Part shown: positions 55,001 to 63,480 of the stretch, in pieces | Position numbering within the stretch: position 1 is the stretch's first letter | Layout of the letters: each line of letters opens with the position of its first letter | Source: Dromiciops gliroides | Lineage: Eukaryota; Chordata; Mammalia; Microbiotheria; Microbiotheriidae | Assembly (NCBI RefSeq): GCF_019393635.1 | Contig: NC_057864.1 | Coordinates: forward strand, 474,814,617-474,878,616 | Direction of reading: 5' to 3' | DNA length: 64,000 nt | Notes under the pieces: model-generated | Seen by the model: only the letters and a program-made list of their open reading frames with translations | Databases searched by the model: none | What the model was told of the DNA's origin: nothing | Translations under genes and position numbers: made by a program

Positions 55001-57887
55001 CCTTTCCCAAGAATCCCGTATCCCCAGACATAGACATTTCCTTCGTCTACATCACAATAAAAATAACAGGCAGTTAAGCCCACTCAGCCCTCCCTCCTTT
55101 TTGGAAAAAGGCAGACAACTTCAAAGAAATTCAAGGCCCAATGGATGGGTCATTCCCTCCCGCTGGGAGGGGGCATGGGGGCTCTGCCTCCCTGCTTTCG
55201 GAGACAGCCAAGGACCAAGCTCAGAAGGATCACCCAGCTCAGGCCAATCTACCCATTAACCACTGGGCCTCACGGAGCAGCAGGAGGGCTTCGAGAAGGA
55301 TGACCCCCAGCTCAATTCCTAGTTGCGCCCTATTTGGACAAGGCTAAATACATCAATGCTTGACAAATTCTAGACCTGCCCTTCACAATATCTAGTTAGT
55401 TTTTAAAGAGGGTCTTTCTTCTAAATAGTCCTGGGTACACAATGCTCGATCCTGGGGGGCCGGATCTCAGTAATCCCAGCACCCCTCCCGTCAGGCGTCC
55501 TGACACGTTGTCTCTGAATAGAGAAACAGGTAGAAGTGACGGCCCTCCCTGCAGAGGGATCAGGGAATCAGCTCTTCCTGCTGTTATGCAGGAATCACTG
55601 GTGAGGATGATCCTCGTGCCTGTGGGATCTGAACGTCCCAGCTCCATCTCAGTCAAACTGGCCCACGGAGGAAGACCAGAGGTAGGGCCCTTGCCTTGTA
55701 CGGACGTGCCCAAGGCCACTCCCAGCCTGCCTGCCCAGCTCCTGACCGAGGGGCTCTTACCGTTTAAGACGGCACTGCCAGTTCCGCCACAAGCCGCCTG
55801 TTTGACCTTCCCGATCCCAGAAAAGGGCAAGTGTGTGGGGACATTCACCTGCGTACAAGAGACAACCAGGCACTGGGCTAAAGAAACCTGGGAAGCCTTT
55901 TGGCTTGGACTACAGGGGACCGGGCTCTTGGGGCTGACGGGCTGGCCAGGAATTTATTCTCCTCCTTCTTCCCTGATTAGAGAAAGTACTGGGGGCTAAG
56001 CACACTGGAGCAGAGGTCTGGCTTCCCAATTGCCAGGCCAGGACTGCCCTGGCCCAGAATGGAGAAGGATGGGTTGGCTTCCAGGCTTTGCCCCTGGTCT
56101 CCCAGTAGGTCGGGGGCTTATTTTTTTTAAGGGGGGGGGCAGCAAGCACCAAGAAGCATTTCATGGAACCCTGGCCCCCACCCCCTAAAACGCCCCAGCA
56201 CCTTCTCGTGACTCCCAAGCCGGTACCTGGGTGGCCTCGGTGATGGAAGCCAGTTGCAGGTATTCCGAGTTGCCCCAGCCAAAGAGGTCCCCGTCGGCAG
56301 ACACGGCGAGACAGAAGTCTCCGTAGGTGGCCACCTGTATTATATTCACTCCGGCAATGGCTCCGCCAACCTTGGTGGGCCTGCTGGTGATGCTGTAGTG
56401 ACCCAGACCTGCCTCAGGGCAAAGCGGGGCATCAGAAAACCTCCCGTCCCTCTGCAGGCCCCAAGAACGGTCTGGGGGAGGAGGTCGCTGCACTGGGAAC
56501 ATCCTGAGCAGCCTCCCACCTGTCTGGGAGCCCCGTTGTGCTGCTCCAAGGCCCTGAAACTCTCATTCACTGCACTGTGACAGACTCACAAATAAGTGGG
56601 GGCCAGCGCAGGCGTGACTTGGTGGCCCCTTGGACATCTAATCAAATAGGGGCCCGCTCATTTGCCTCTCCTGTCGACCACGTGTCTTATGAAGAGACAT
56701 AAAAGTCAGCTCTCTCTAGGGCTTGTCGGCTTCTTAGGAAAAGCAGCCAACTTTGGCTCGATCTGTTGGCCCTCCCACTACTGGTGAGTCTCTGAACCCA
56801 GTACTGGAGGGGGGGGGGCCGCGGGGGGGGGGGGCAGGGAGGAGTGCCAGGGTCCTTGGGCCCCTGATCCATGATCAAAGCGAGGGGTCTGGCCGAAGTC
56901 ATTGTGAAATGACTTAGGAGCGCTAGGACCTCCTGACTCCCTAACGTACAGACCCCTTGCCATCCCACTGCAGGGGACAGAGCATACTATTTCCCCAGCA
57001 GAGACTGAAAACACACTACCTGTTTGCCCATCTGCGCCCCATCCGCAAGAGTAGACCTCGCCTTTATCCGTTAGGAACAGACTGTGGTCTTGGCCACAGA
57101 CAACCTGCAGGGAGCAGTAGAGACAGGGGGTCATGGGCTGTGAGCAGCCAAGGACCATGCTGATCCCCTCACCCTCCAGGGGGTCCCTCTATAAGAAAAG
57201 GCTGAGGATGGGTCCCCAAGGCCCTGTTCCCTCCTGCTCTCTGTGGAGCCAACAAGGGCAGGTGTTACACCTGAATGAGGTGTGTGTGTGTGGGGGATCC
57301 CACAGCACAGCATACACAGCATTCCACAGCACACAGAGGATTCCATATCAACTGTGGGGACCAGCCCCTCACGGTTCCGTATCACCTCCCTCAAAAGCCA
57401 ATATGGAAACACTCAGCAGGGAGCAAGGGGGTCAGAACTCAGCCTCGGGCTGCTGAAGGTCACGGTCCTTACCTGCACCACCCGTCCATCAAAGTCTCGC
57501 ATCCTGTGCACTTGGTGACTCTCACTGTGGGTCAGAGCAAAGGAGAGAGGGGCTGGGCTTAGCGACCACCACGAGCCAGCATCCTCCCTGTCCTCCCTGC
57601 CCGACTCCCTGTATGCGTCACTCTCCCTGAGCTGATTTGGATCCACGTCAATGACCCCCCTGGAGCTGGGATCCCAGCTCCCTAGGATGGGGCGTTCCTA
57701 GGGGGGCAGAGAGAGAGAGCGTGAGAGAGGGAGAGAGAGCAAGAGAGAGAGTGTGAGAGAGCAAGAGAGAGAGAGTGAGAGGGAGAGAGAGAAAGGGGGG
57801 GGAGGGGAGAGAGCGCGCCCGCGAAAGAGCAAGAGAAAGAGAGAGAGAGGGAGAGGGAGAGAGAGAAAGGGGGGGGGTAGGGGAGAG

Positions 57888-57937
<50 letters not shown>

Positions 57938-60900
57938 GGCGGGGAGGGGAGAGAGCGCGCACGCTCCTGAGCACGGAGAGGCCCAGCCCCAAAGCCCCCG
58001 ATGTCCTCGAAAGATGAGGAACTCCGCAGGGGCCAAGCAGCTGGGGTTTTGCTGGGGCACCAGGCCCAGTTACCTGCCTGTCTGGTGGCCACTGTTTGCA
58101 AAGGAGGGACAACATCTATTCTGTTGTACACACGGGGGGACCCATAAAAATGGGAGCAAGAACTTTTGAGACCATGTAGTGATTCCCCATCTACTCTTTT
58201 ACCCAGTCAAGTGCACTGAATCTGAACCTAACTTTTATTTGTCCCTGTGACTGTTCAGGGCCCTTGTTTCCCTACATGTCGGGCCTAAGTCTGGTTCATC
58301 TCTGTGTCTCTAAAGCACTGGCGGGCAAAGTGCCTGACCTAAGACACCAGCTACAAAGTGCCCCTACTTGGAGCTGGGACTCCCAAGTGCTCACCTGTAA
58401 ACCTCGTTCTCAACCACGGCTCTTCCGCACTGCCCGTAGGAATTGTTTCCCATGCTGAGGACTAGAAAATCCACCGCCAAGTAGGTCAGTTCAAGCCCTC
58501 CCTTAGCCCAGCGCCTGGCCCGTGGCAGGAGCCACATAAATGCTCCCTATTATCATGGGCCGTAGCGACTGAATCCTGCAGCCCAGGGAGGGGCTTGCCC
58601 CACCCCCACCTCCATCATCGCTCTCTCACCCAGCAGCCCCCACTTTCCAAAGTGTAGCAGGAGAGAGAGCACCTGTCCAGGGTCTCCAATGGACCCTCCC
58701 TCCATGGGGGGTGAGGAGGGAAGGGAATGAACGTTTCTGTGGCCCTACTGTGTGCCAGGCCTTGTGGCCCTATCGTGTGCTGGGCCTTTTCCCAAATAGA
58801 AGCCCATTCGATCCTCCCAACAACCATGTGAAGGAGCTGCTACTACCTTCCCCACTTTACAGCTGAGGAGACTGAAGCAAACAGAGGGGAACTTGCCCAG
58901 AGTCACCCAGCTAATAAACTCCCTGAGGCCAGACTGGAACTTGGGTCTTTCTCATGCCAGACCCAACAATGTGCCACCTGCCGCCTCTTAGGTCTAACTT
59001 GAACAAAGCCCAGGTTCCAGGTTCGAAAAAAGCATTTGTAGGCAGGCTCCCTGGGCCCCCAACTGTCTGGGGGTTTCAAACAAAGGGACTGGACCACCAT
59101 GCCCCCAGGCTGTAGGCTTGGTCTGTCAACAGACTATTTCGTGGAAGTGGCTTTGGAGCCTCTGAGGCAAGAGCCCTAGGCCACACTTTCCATGTCTGGG
59201 AGAAAAAAGCCCTGTGAAAGGGTTTGCACAGCCCAGGAACTCTGCCCACTGAACGTCCTTCCTGCTGCCGTGTCTGTGAAAGGCCAAGAGCTGCATGGGC
59301 CCCATCTGATTTGGCCAGACTGAGGCTCTCCCCAGAGCCCAGCCACCTCCTCCCAAGGCTCCTCAGTGCCCCGCAGCGGGTGTTCTGGGCTCACCTCCTT
59401 CCTTGTCCGTCAGGATCAGGGAGTGGGCTCTTCCACAGGCAACCTGCAGCACCCGGGTCTCCTGCGGTCTGTCCAGAGGCAGCGGCACCGGGGATGGCTC
59501 CAAGACGTATTCATATCCCCGGCCTGAAACATCCAAGCAGTAAGAAGGGTGGTGAGTGTTCTCAAGCCCGGCGACAACTATAAACCTCATTCCCTTAGGA
59601 CATGAAGAGCACCCCTCCCCTCCCCCCCCCCTCCACAGCCCCCAACATCCGGAACATTCAATCACTCCAATACTCACTCAGATCTCTCCTAAACATGTGG
59701 TCAGCGTTAATGCGGAAGAAGGGAGCTTGGATACAACTTGTCCAACCCCCCTTATTTTACACAGGAGGAAACTGAGGCCCAGGGAGGGGACGTGAGCCGG
59801 GACTAGAACCCAGGGGTGCTGACAGCTATCCAATGGCCTCTGCCATCCAAAAGAGCAGGGAATGGCTTTGGCCATTTCTTCCTTCTTATGCCTAACTTAA
59901 ATTAAAAAGCTATCACCTGGGGGCAGCCAGGGGGCGCAGTGGAGAGAGCACCGGCCCTGGAGTCAGGAGGCCCTGAATTCAAACCCAGCCTTAGACACTG
60001 GACACTTACTAGCTGTGTGACCCTGGGCAAGTCACTTAACCCTCACTGCCCCGCCAAAAAAACCAAAAAGCAAAAACCAAAACAAACACACAAACAACAG
60101 CTGTCAGGCCTGAGGCTGACAGTACTGAGTATCACTCCCCCACCCCCTTCCAACATGAAAAGAGCTTTTCTCAACATCTGGACATAAGCCAGGGCAGCCC
60201 AAACAGGACTCGGGGGTAAACAAAATGCTTCCTCAGCCAAAAGGACCACAAAGGGTGCTCAGCACACTGCAGGGTACTGGCCTGGGGGACAGAGGACCCG
60301 AGTTTGAATCCCGCCTGGTTGGAGAGTCCAGGACAAGGCCGTTCATCTCCAGGCCTGTTTCCTCATTTGTAAAAGGGGAGGGTAGGATTCAGCGGCCTGC
60401 AAGGTCCCTTCCAGCCCATGGCCTCTGATCCTGGACAGTGATAAAGGAGAAGCAACGAAGCAGGCCACATGCGTCCAGTGGCTTAACGCTCAAAACAAGA
60501 GCGCAAGCGTTAGTGCCCGCCCCATCTGTATGGCACCTTATGGTTCTCCCGGGAGCCTCACAATAAAACCTCTGAGGCAGGTGCTACGGGCAGAGGCCCA
60601 TTTTACAGACAAGCAGCAGTCTCAGAAAAGCTAAGACTTGTCTAGGGTAGGATTTGAACTCAGGTCTCTCCTGACCCAAAGTTCCAGTCACTGAGCCAAG
60701 TGCTGGGGATTGAGAGGGGCAAACAGCAGTCCCTGCTGTCAGGGAGCTCCCATTCTGATGGGAGAGAGTATGAGCAAACAATGGTGTACAGATGAGCTAC
60801 AGAGAGGGAATGACCGATGGGGGGCAGGGGGGAGGCCTCCCACAGGAGGCAGGGTCTTGGCTGGTCCTGGAGGAAGTGAGGAGGAGGGTGAGGACTTCAG

Positions 60901-63196
60901 GCACAGGATGGCCAGGGAAGATGCCCAGAGCAGGGAGGGCACTTCCCATCACAGGAAGGTCAGAAAGAGTAACCGCCCCTCAGAGCTGGCACAAAGCCAG
61001 GAGGCCGATGGGGCTCTTTCCCCACGGCTGTGACCAGGCCAATGACGATCCAGGACGGGCAGCGTGGACGAGTTGGGCTGCAGTCACTGTAGACACGGTG
61101 TGTGAATGGCTCCCAGCCTCACCACAGGCCACCCTTCTTGGCTATGCTGACCACTGCCTGTTTGCCCTGGGAACCCAAACAGAATCTATGGAACAGCTCG
61201 TGGCAGGGAGCGCAGGGACACTTACCCTTGTTCTTCCGGCTGCTGTGAAAGCCCAGCTGGGAATCCTTATTGAGGCCCATGCCCCAGACTTTGGTGACGT
61301 CCTGGGTCTGGGAGGACAGCAGCGTGAATCCATAGCCACAGGCGGCAGACGAAATCTGAAAGGCATGTAAGTGACCCTGGTGGTAAGTGACCGGGTGACC
61401 GGCCAGCTGGCATGCTGCCCACTTCTCCCCAGAGCTTTATGCAGCACTTTGATGGAACATGTGAGGACGGGAGCGGAGAAATACAAGATGCAAGAGATCA
61501 CGCGGACGTTCACCCACTTCAGAGACTCATTCGTCAGCCCCCCCCATTGGGCTATCAGGTGGCACTCTGTATCTTCAGTATCTCCTCATGATTTGTAGGC
61601 AGCTGAAGCGAGGCTGGCAGAGGACAATCTCTGAGGGGCCCTGAGGTGCCTGGACAAGCTAGAACAGTCCAGACAAGCTCACCACCAGACTGGCCACAGG
61701 GCAATGGGCAAACTCTGAGGCTGTTGGTGGGACAAGGGCATACCCCAAGAAATCACAGGCTCTAAGTACTGACCCCGGGCTCTGGAGGGAACGCTACACC
61801 CCGGCCCTCACAGAGACATGTACAAGACACACCCAAATTTTCCATGCTGTTCAAGAGCATGAGGAAATAATGCCCAGACCCCAAGAGGGAGAATCTGATG
61901 CCATCAATCAGACAGCAAACGTTTATTGAGTGCCAGTCTGAAGCGGCAAGACCACAGCCCCTGAGCCCCAAGCAGCCAACCTGCCACACCTGGAAGATGG
62001 GAAGGTGGGAGGGCACCCACACCCGGTTCATTCATGCTCAAGAACGGAAGGAAAAACCTAGCAGGAAGCAGGGTGCAGACACAAAGAACGGGAGGGAAGG
62101 GGCCCCTGGATCAGAGAGTCCAATCAGAGGGACCCAAAAAGCAGTTTCTTCACCAGCAAAATGAGGACGATAGTTAAGGCCTCAGGTGCTGCTAGAAAAG
62201 AGGTCTTGGGTTGTTTGTGTGTGTGTGTTCTCCCTGAGAAGCCCCTGACGGTGAAGATGGGGGAGCCAGGAGGGGTTCACCAGGCAGAGGCAAGGCCCCA
62301 CTCCCCGAAGGCAAAGAGACCCAGAAACTGAGTGAGGAGAAACTGATCATTGATGGAGGCGGGTCTGAGGCCGAGGAGGGAGCGACAAAGGAAGAAAGGG
62401 TTGGGGCTTGTTTGTAAGGGAGCCCGGAGTCTGTGTTCACCCCGGGGGTGGTGTTGTTCAGTCCCGGCCAACTCTGCGTGACCCCATTTGGGGCTTTCCT
62501 GGCCAAGATGCTGGACAGATGAGGAAACTGAGGCAGACAGGGTGCCGTGACTGGCCCAGTGTCACACAGCTAGAAAACGTATGGAGTTGGATTTGAACTC
62601 GCCAAGATGAGTCCTCCCAACTTCGGGCCACCCATAAGCCCCTCCCTGAATCGGTCCCTACCACTCCCTCCCCTCATTTGGCCCCGCCCTACTCTTAGCC
62701 AGGCTCGTTAGTTTCATGCCTCACTGGTCATTTTCTCCAGTGGCCCCGCCCCATCTTAGCCCCGCCTTTCACTGGTCATACCTAGTAGTTTCACGCCTCA
62801 TTGGTCCTTCCCTCCCGTGGCCCCGCCCCTCCACTCCCCGGCCCCGTCCCCGCTCCTCACCCGGGCGTCCAGCTCCAGGCGGTAGGGCACCGGCTGGATG
62901 GCGCGGGGCTTGCGGCCGGCGGCGGGCCCGTCGGCGCTGGGCTGCACGAAGCTGGGCACGCCCAGCGCGCCCGTATACGAGAAGCCCCACGTGAAGATAC
63001 GGTCCGCGCGACGAGCTCGCTCGCCCACGTACTGGAACACGGGGACTTGGGCCTCGGCCTCGGCTGCCTCCCGTCGGCTCCGAGACTTCTCAGCTGCGGT
63101 CCAATGCGTCCTTAGCAACGGGCCCGCGCGCCCTGGCGACAGCGGCCCCACGCGCCGCGCCCACACGCACACTCCTCTCCACGCCGCCCCCGCCAT
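48986..63196 (-). CDS. RCC1L: RCC1L (WBSCR16), mitochondrial RCC1-like G exchanging factor-like protein, complete
   Basis: Eleven coding exons on the - strand: 63196-62861, 61355-61226, 59523-59395, 58461-58395, 57524-57473, 57104-57020, 56408-56227, 55848-55761, 55046-54873, 52202-52117, 49063-48986. All introns are GT..AG, all phases agree and the total is 1407 nt (468 residues plus stop; human is 464). The N-terminus (MAGAAWRGVCVWARRVGPLS) is Arg-rich with no acidic residue before position 36, a good mitochondrial targeting signal. The rest is an RCC1 beta-propeller: repeated ACGxxHSLxLTDKG and VWGxG motifs from about residue 60 to 460. Family knowledge: RCC1L acts in the matrix in the pseudouridine/16S rRNA module of mitoribosome assembly and has been linked to OPA1. 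No frameshift or premature stop was seen. It converges on CASTOR2, as in human 7q11.23. Confidence 0.96.
49064..52116 (-). other. RCC1L: RCC1L intron 10
   Basis: Intron of 3053 bp. Holds a MIR-like relic (49160-49265), a G-rich run (50880-50940), otherwise unremarkable unique sequence, and the minisatellite at 51760-52026. Long open frames at 51011-51683 have no recognisable protein. Confidence 0.8.
51760..52026. repeat. 30-bp minisatellite, about nine copies
   Basis: Unit of 30 bp built from GGCTCACGGGGCTCGGGCTC followed by ATGGGGTGGG, with variant bases (C/A, T/C, CTCAGG). G-rich on the + strand with repeated GGGGTGGGGG runs. Because 30 is a multiple of 3, all frames stay open and give fake repetitive proteins. 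Confidence 0.95.
52117..52202 (-). CDS. RCC1L: RCC1L exon 10
   Basis: Residues 415-443: NKGELFVWGKNIRGCLGIGR LEDQYFPWR. Acceptor TTTGCAG, donor GTAAGC. A 30-bp minisatellite begins 90 bp into the following intron. Confidence 0.95.
52203..54872 (-). other. RCC1L: RCC1L intron 9
   Basis: Intron of 2670 bp. Contains the triplicated SINE (53076-53557); I see no other named element in 52203-53075 or 53560-54872 apart from a MIR-like piece near 54030-54130. Confidence 0.8.
53087..53546 (-). mobile_element. Short SINE triplicated in tandem with its target duplicate
   Basis: Three reverse copies (53087-53235, 53247-53394, 53406-53546), each preceded by CATTAAGCATT, with a fourth CATTAAGCATT after the last (start positions 53076, 53236, 53395, 53547). 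All copies share unusual bases such as CACACAGCCAGTAAG and GAGGCCAGATTTG, so they descend from one insertion. Confidence 0.93.
54873..55046 (-). CDS. RCC1L: RCC1L exon 9
   Basis: Residues 357-415: DEGNVYVWGYGILGKGPNLM ETALPEMIPPTLFGLSDFSP DVRVSHICCGLSQFAALT. Acceptor GATGTAG, donor GTAAGT. Confidence 0.95.
55761..55848 (-). CDS. RCC1L: RCC1L exon 8
   Basis: Residues 328-357: VNVPTHLPFSGIGKVKQAAC GGTGSAVLN. Acceptor TACGCAG, donor GTAAGA. Confidence 0.95.
56227..56408 (-). CDS. RCC1L: RCC1L exon 7
   Basis: Residues 267-327: GLGHYSITSRPTKVGGAIAG VNIIQVATYGDFCLAVSADG DLFGWGNSEYLQLASITEAT Q. Acceptor GAGGCAG, donor GTACCG. Confidence 0.95.
57020..57104 (-). CDS. RCC1L: RCC1L exon 6
   Basis: Residues 239-267: VVCGQDHSLFLTDKGEVYSC GWGADGQT. 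Acceptor CCTGCAG, donor GTAGTG. Contains a complete CGQDHSLFLTDKG repeat. Confidence 0.95.
57473..57524 (-). CDS. RCC1L: RCC1L exon 5
   Basis: Residues 221-238: SESHQVHRMRDFDGRVVQ. A 52-nt micro-sized exon with acceptor CCCACAG and donor GTAAGG. Confidence 0.94.
57705..57960. repeat. GA-rich polypurine tract in RCC1L intron 4
   Basis: About 255 bp of GAGAGA/GGGG purines on the + strand (CT on the RNA sense strand), interrupted by GCGCGCCCGC and ending GCGCGCACGC. Contains three diverged copies of a motif GAGAAAGGGGGGG..GGGGAGAGAGCG. Confidence 0.92.
58395..58461 (-). CDS. RCC1L: RCC1L exon 4
   Basis: Residues 199-221: VLSMGNNSYGQCGRAVVENE VY. The frame requires the acceptor CTAG before TCCTCAG; a second AG lies 7 nt further in (CCTCAG before CATGGG) and its use would shift the frame. 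Donor GTGAGC. Confidence 0.9.
58462..59394 (-). other. RCC1L: RCC1L intron 3
   Basis: Intron of 933 bp containing a reverse MIR/MAR-like relic (58740-58985: AGCTGAGGAGACTGAAGCAA, AACTTGCCCAGAGTCACCCA). Nothing else recognised. Confidence 0.75.
59395..59523 (-). CDS. RCC1L: RCC1L exon 3
   Basis: Residues 156-199. Acceptor GTTTCAG, donor GTGAGC. Reads RGYEYVLEPSPVPLPLDRPQ then ETRVLQVACGRAHSLILTDK EG. The ACGRAHSLILTD motif is a hallmark RCC1 repeat. Confidence 0.95.
59524..61225 (-). other. RCC1L: RCC1L intron 2
   Basis: Intron of 1702 bp. Holds a forward short SINE (59919-60099), a MIR (60250-60420), a reverse MIR (60540-60690) and an L2 3' fragment (60694-60960). Confidence 0.75.
59919..60099 (+). 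mobile_element. Short tRNA-derived SINE
   Basis: GGGGCAGCCAGGGGGCGCAG head and CCCTCACTGCCCCGCC tail followed by an A/C-rich tail. No clear target duplication. Confidence 0.85.
61226..61355 (-). CDS. RCC1L: RCC1L exon 2
   Basis: Residues 113-156. Acceptor CTTTCAG, donor GTAAGT-type (GTAAGTG). Reads ISSAACGYGFTLLSSQTQDV then TKVWGMGLNKDSQLGFHSSR and KNK; propeller blade 1. Confidence 0.94.
62450..62640 (-). mobile_element. MAR1-type SINE with internal deletion
   Basis: TGTTGTTCAGTCCCGGCCAA, TGACCCCATTTGGGGCTTTC, then directly ACAGATGAGGAAACTGAGGC; the GGTTTGCCATTTCCTTCTCC part is missing. Confidence 0.7.
62708..62828. promoter_or_regulatory. RCC1L: Duplicated GC-box / CCAAT-type module
   Basis: Two related copies, 62708-62751 and 62785-62828, each running TAGTTTCA(T/C)GCCTCA(C/T)TGGTC to GTGGCCCCGCCCC. 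Each holds an inverted CCAAT-like (CACTGG or ATTGG) and an Sp-type GC box. It lies within intron 1, just downstream of exon 1. Confidence 0.55.
62861..63196 (-). CDS. RCC1L: RCC1L exon 1 coding part
   Basis: Residues 1-112, starting at the ATG 63196-63194 and ending LELDAR before the donor GTGAGG. The start was chosen because the human protein also begins Met-Ala just upstream of an Arg-rich leader and the HWTAAxxSRSRREAAEAEA block. The frame is open upstream to an ATG at 63352, but that part has no known family counterpart. Confidence 0.93.
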
Positions 63197-63234
63197 CAGC
63201 GTCTTCGCAGGCCTCCCGCTTGGGGCGCCGCCAT
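63196..63234 (-). CDS. Upstream open reading frame, 12 codons, overlapping RCC1L start
   Basis: Begins at the TISU ATG and encodes MAAPQAGGLRRR, stopping at TGA (63198-63196). The A of TGA is the first base of the RCC1L ATG (TGATG). It will be translated only if transcripts begin upstream of 63234. It may serve as a regulatory uORF allowing reinitiation. Confidence 0.45.
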   Translation of the reverse strand: MAAPQAGGLRRR

Positions 63235-63240
63235 CTTGGG
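63226..63240 (-). promoter_or_regulatory. RCC1L: YY1 / TISU element
   Basis: The - strand reads CAAGATGGCGGC, an exact match to the TISU consensus SAASATGGCGGC and to the YY1 site. TISU elements set both transcription start and translation start on very short leaders and are enriched in mitochondrial genes. Here its ATG (63234-63232) is out of frame with the RCC1L ATG. Confidence 0.7.
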
Positions 63241-63480
63241 AGACCTCTGCCCTCTCTGTTGGTGTCCGCTTTTCCGTTTCCGGTGCGGAAAGCCCTTGTC
63301 GGCCATGTCTCATATGGGCGGAAGCGGGAGTGGCGTCATTGTAGGGTTTCATAACCTATGGCCCCAGCCAATCAGCGTAATCCGAGGGTGTTCCTCGCTG
63401 CCCGGCGCATGGCAAATACCCATTTAGTGAGAGCGCGACGTCGCCCCGCCCACTCACCCAGGCGCATGCTCAGAATAGAC

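Larger units (their letters stand above)
61356..62860 (-). other. RCC1L: RCC1L intron 1
   Basis: Intron of 1505 bp. Holds an L2-like piece near 61910, a MAR1 copy (62450-62640) and, next to exon 1, a repeated GC-box/CCAAT module (62675-62830). Positions 61400-61900 show nothing I recognise. Confidence 0.75.
62650..63480. promoter_or_regulatory. RCC1L: RCC1L CpG-rich promoter and first-exon region
   Basis: CpG-dense sequence around the first exon, unlike the CpG-poor flanks. On the 5' side: ETS-type CCGGAAA on the - strand (63277-63283), CCAAT at 63368-63372 within AGCCAATCAG, NRF1-like GCGCATGC at 63462-63469 and a second GCGCAT near 63405. This NRF1/ETS/NF-Y/YY1 mix is typical of nuclear genes for mitochondrial proteins. 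The transcription start is not visible but is probably between 63240 and 63360. Confidence 0.7.

Noticed and set aside
57648..58169. Open frames rich in Arg/Glu or Ser/Leu of up to 155 residues
   Set aside because: Product of the GA/CT repeat in RCC1L intron 4; low-complexity on both strands.
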